Part shown: positions 62,626 to 64,000 of the stretch, piece by piece
How the letters are laid out: each line of letters begins with the position of its first letter
Position numbering within the stretch: position 1 is the stretch's first letter
NCBI GenBank assembly: GCA_963854735.1
Contig: OY978098.1
Location: 1,858,001 to 1,922,000, forward strand
Source: Marvania coccoides
Taxonomy: Eukaryota; Chlorophyta; Trebouxiophyceae; Chlorellales; Chlorellaceae
DNA: 64,000 bases
Direction of reading: 5' to 3'
The notes under the pieces: generated by a model
Told to the model about the DNA's origin: nothing
The model's database searches: none
The model's input: the letters and a program-made list of their open reading frames with translations, nothing else
Made by a program: the position numbers and the translations under genes

Positions 62626-64000
62626 AAAATAATGCTGAATTTACAATATAATAACTGTAATCAAATAAAACAATCAAGTTATTTTTTTCGTTGCGACAGC
62701 ATAACCGCTGCTGAAATTAATGGCGGAAAAAACACAAAAGTGAGTGCTGCTGCGGAGTTGGGATGAAATGGCAAATCCGCTGCCAGCGAGCCATACTTCA
62801 CAGCGAATCCTCCTGAGAGTAGGGATAAAAGCGAGGCGTGGGTGAGCTATGGAAGTGATGAAGGAGGAAGTGAAAAATGTAAGAGAAGGGTTCGTCACAG
62901 ACGACGGAGCCCTCTTCCCTTACCTGCCACCGATAATACCCCTATTTTTGCCAAAAAAACGAGGTCGTTATCCTCCACTGCTGCTTTGCTTTCAGAGGAG
63001 GGTCCTGTTTCGTTGAGAGACCACCAAGTCAGAGCAAGGGAAAGAGGGACGGAGGCGGTGAAAAATCAAATGAACATCAGATATGCCAACGGGTGGGAAC
63101 ATCAGCTATGCATATCGGCGACCAGAAAACATTGAATTCTCACAGCGTATCAATTACCTGACACGCGCACCCATACTTTTGATCTTTTTGCGATTGAAAT
63201 TCGGTGTGTTTGGGAGAAATGCTGATGAACAGAAGGCCTGCTGCTTCTAATAAGCGTAACCTGCTGCATGCTATTTCGCCAAGATTCAAATTCAATGAAG
63301 TTTTATTCAACAAGCTCTTGAGAGCTTGACAAAAAATAATTACAAGCGCAGCCAAGTGTACTATGATGCGAGCAATACAAGCTGCGGATTTATTAGCCCC
63401 GGTAATCACTGTAAGAAACTGACTATTTTTTTCCATATTCATGTGTGTTGCACAAATTCAGAGTTGGCGATGGAGAGTCCTGCAGCCCCTATTTTACGTT
63501 GTACTGCCCGATCTCCCAGGGCTGCCCAGCTGAAAAAACTGTTAAAACAATCCTCAGCCGTTCAGGTGGAAGCTGGGCAGTCATGCACCCCAAGTCTGTT
63601 GCTGCTGCCAAACAACGAATGTCAGCCACTCAGCGGCAACCCGTCCTTGACGCTGCTAAAGTCCCAGCACCGTCACACATGCCGCAATTTGAATGTTGCT
63701 ATTCCCATGATGGAAAAACCCTCCTGCTCTCTATTATTTTTGCTGCCAAACCTCGACCAGCGGCAGCGTCCCCCAGCTCGTTCTCTAGGGCAAAGCGGCT
63801 CTAGGATTTCAACGCTCCAATAGCACACGTCGGCGATGCTGCAGCAGCGTGTCCCACACCCCTTGATTCAGTTCTGGAGGAGCTGCAGCAGCCCCCGGCG
63901 GCAGCCGCTATTCCCTGTCTGCCGCCAGCTGCACTGTGAAAACCGCCGAGATTAGGCCGGAAATCCAGCCATGCGCACCCATTTTATGCCGCTTGCGGAG
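62626..64000. other. No supportable gene in the right-hand 1.4 kb
   Basis: A poly(A)-like AATAAA follows NAA30 (about 62665). Two overlapping open frames on the plus strand at 63326-63823 and 63445-63804 are longer than expected by chance but match nothing I know. The last 150 nt become GC-rich and may be the edge of a gene that lies beyond the window. Confidence 0.4.

Noticed and set aside
1..64000. CRISPR arrays, tRNA or rRNA genes, transposons
   Set aside because: No spaced repeats, no tRNA-like arms with matching ends, no rRNA stretches, and no transposase or reverse-transcriptase motifs were seen.

Overview
The window is nuclear DNA of a photosynthetic eukaryote, most simply a green alga. 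Typical eukaryotic single-copy genes (RAN, NOT1, APC5, POT1, TPX2, NUP35, NAA30, a membrin SNARE) sit beside plant/plastid-type genes: a TLP18.3 thylakoid protein, a plastid GrpE, a DUF3082 protein, an RD21-type papain-granulin protease and a plant-type fused MtnB-MtnC enzyme. Exons are GC-rich and introns and spacers are AT-rich, which makes gene borders fairly clear. About 41 short introns (roughly 60-400 nt) can be placed. Poly(A) signals look like AATAAA rather than the TGTAA of Chlamydomonas. The species cannot be named from the sequence.

Layout: 0-1.7 kb, start of a membrane Raf-like kinase (cut by the left edge); 2.6-4.2 cysteine protease; 4.6-6.7 TPX2; 7.0-8.8 KLHDC4-like kelch protein; 9.3-17.7 three sulfotransferase paralogues, with an SMP-C2 lipid-transfer protein between the first and second; 17.9-19.0 XAP5; 19.3-21.1 NUP35 and membrin; 21.5-23.1 MtnB-MtnC; 23.4-25.0 F-box protein; 25.2-27.0 plastid TLDc protein and methylmalonyl-CoA epimerase; 27.2-29.0 POT1; 29.5-30.5 secreted PAN/apple protein; 30.8-33.5 VTC1 and a DEAD-box helicase; 33.7-37.8 DUF3082 protein and long tRNase Z; 38.1-39.0 TLP18.3; 39.6-40.3 small-subunit-like serine palmitoyltransferase protein; 40.4-43.3 APC5; 43.8-45.1 PhoD-like phosphatase; 45.8-51.9 NOT1; 52.6-53.6 RAN; 54.4-55.3 GrpE; 55.6-57.1 UAP1; 57.8-61.6 Tudor/AT-hook protein; 61.7-62.6 NAA30. 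The last 1.4 kb has no gene I can support.

The genes do not form one pathway; they are a normal dense eukaryotic mixture with many divergent pairs sharing short promoters. Small themes are mitosis (TPX2, APC5, RAN), phosphate (VTC1, PhoD-like) and plastid upkeep (TLP18.3, GrpE, DUF3082, TLDc).

The most unusual signal is in the introns. Six of about 41 begin with GC instead of GT, and they use only two donor hexamers, GCGAGT (three times) and GCAAGC (three times). In five of the six, reading phase and protein homology leave no good GT alternative. Other points worth a look are the shuffled intron positions among the sulfotransferases, a five-Tudor AT-hook protein, a plastid-targeted TLDc protein, and two very small coding exons.
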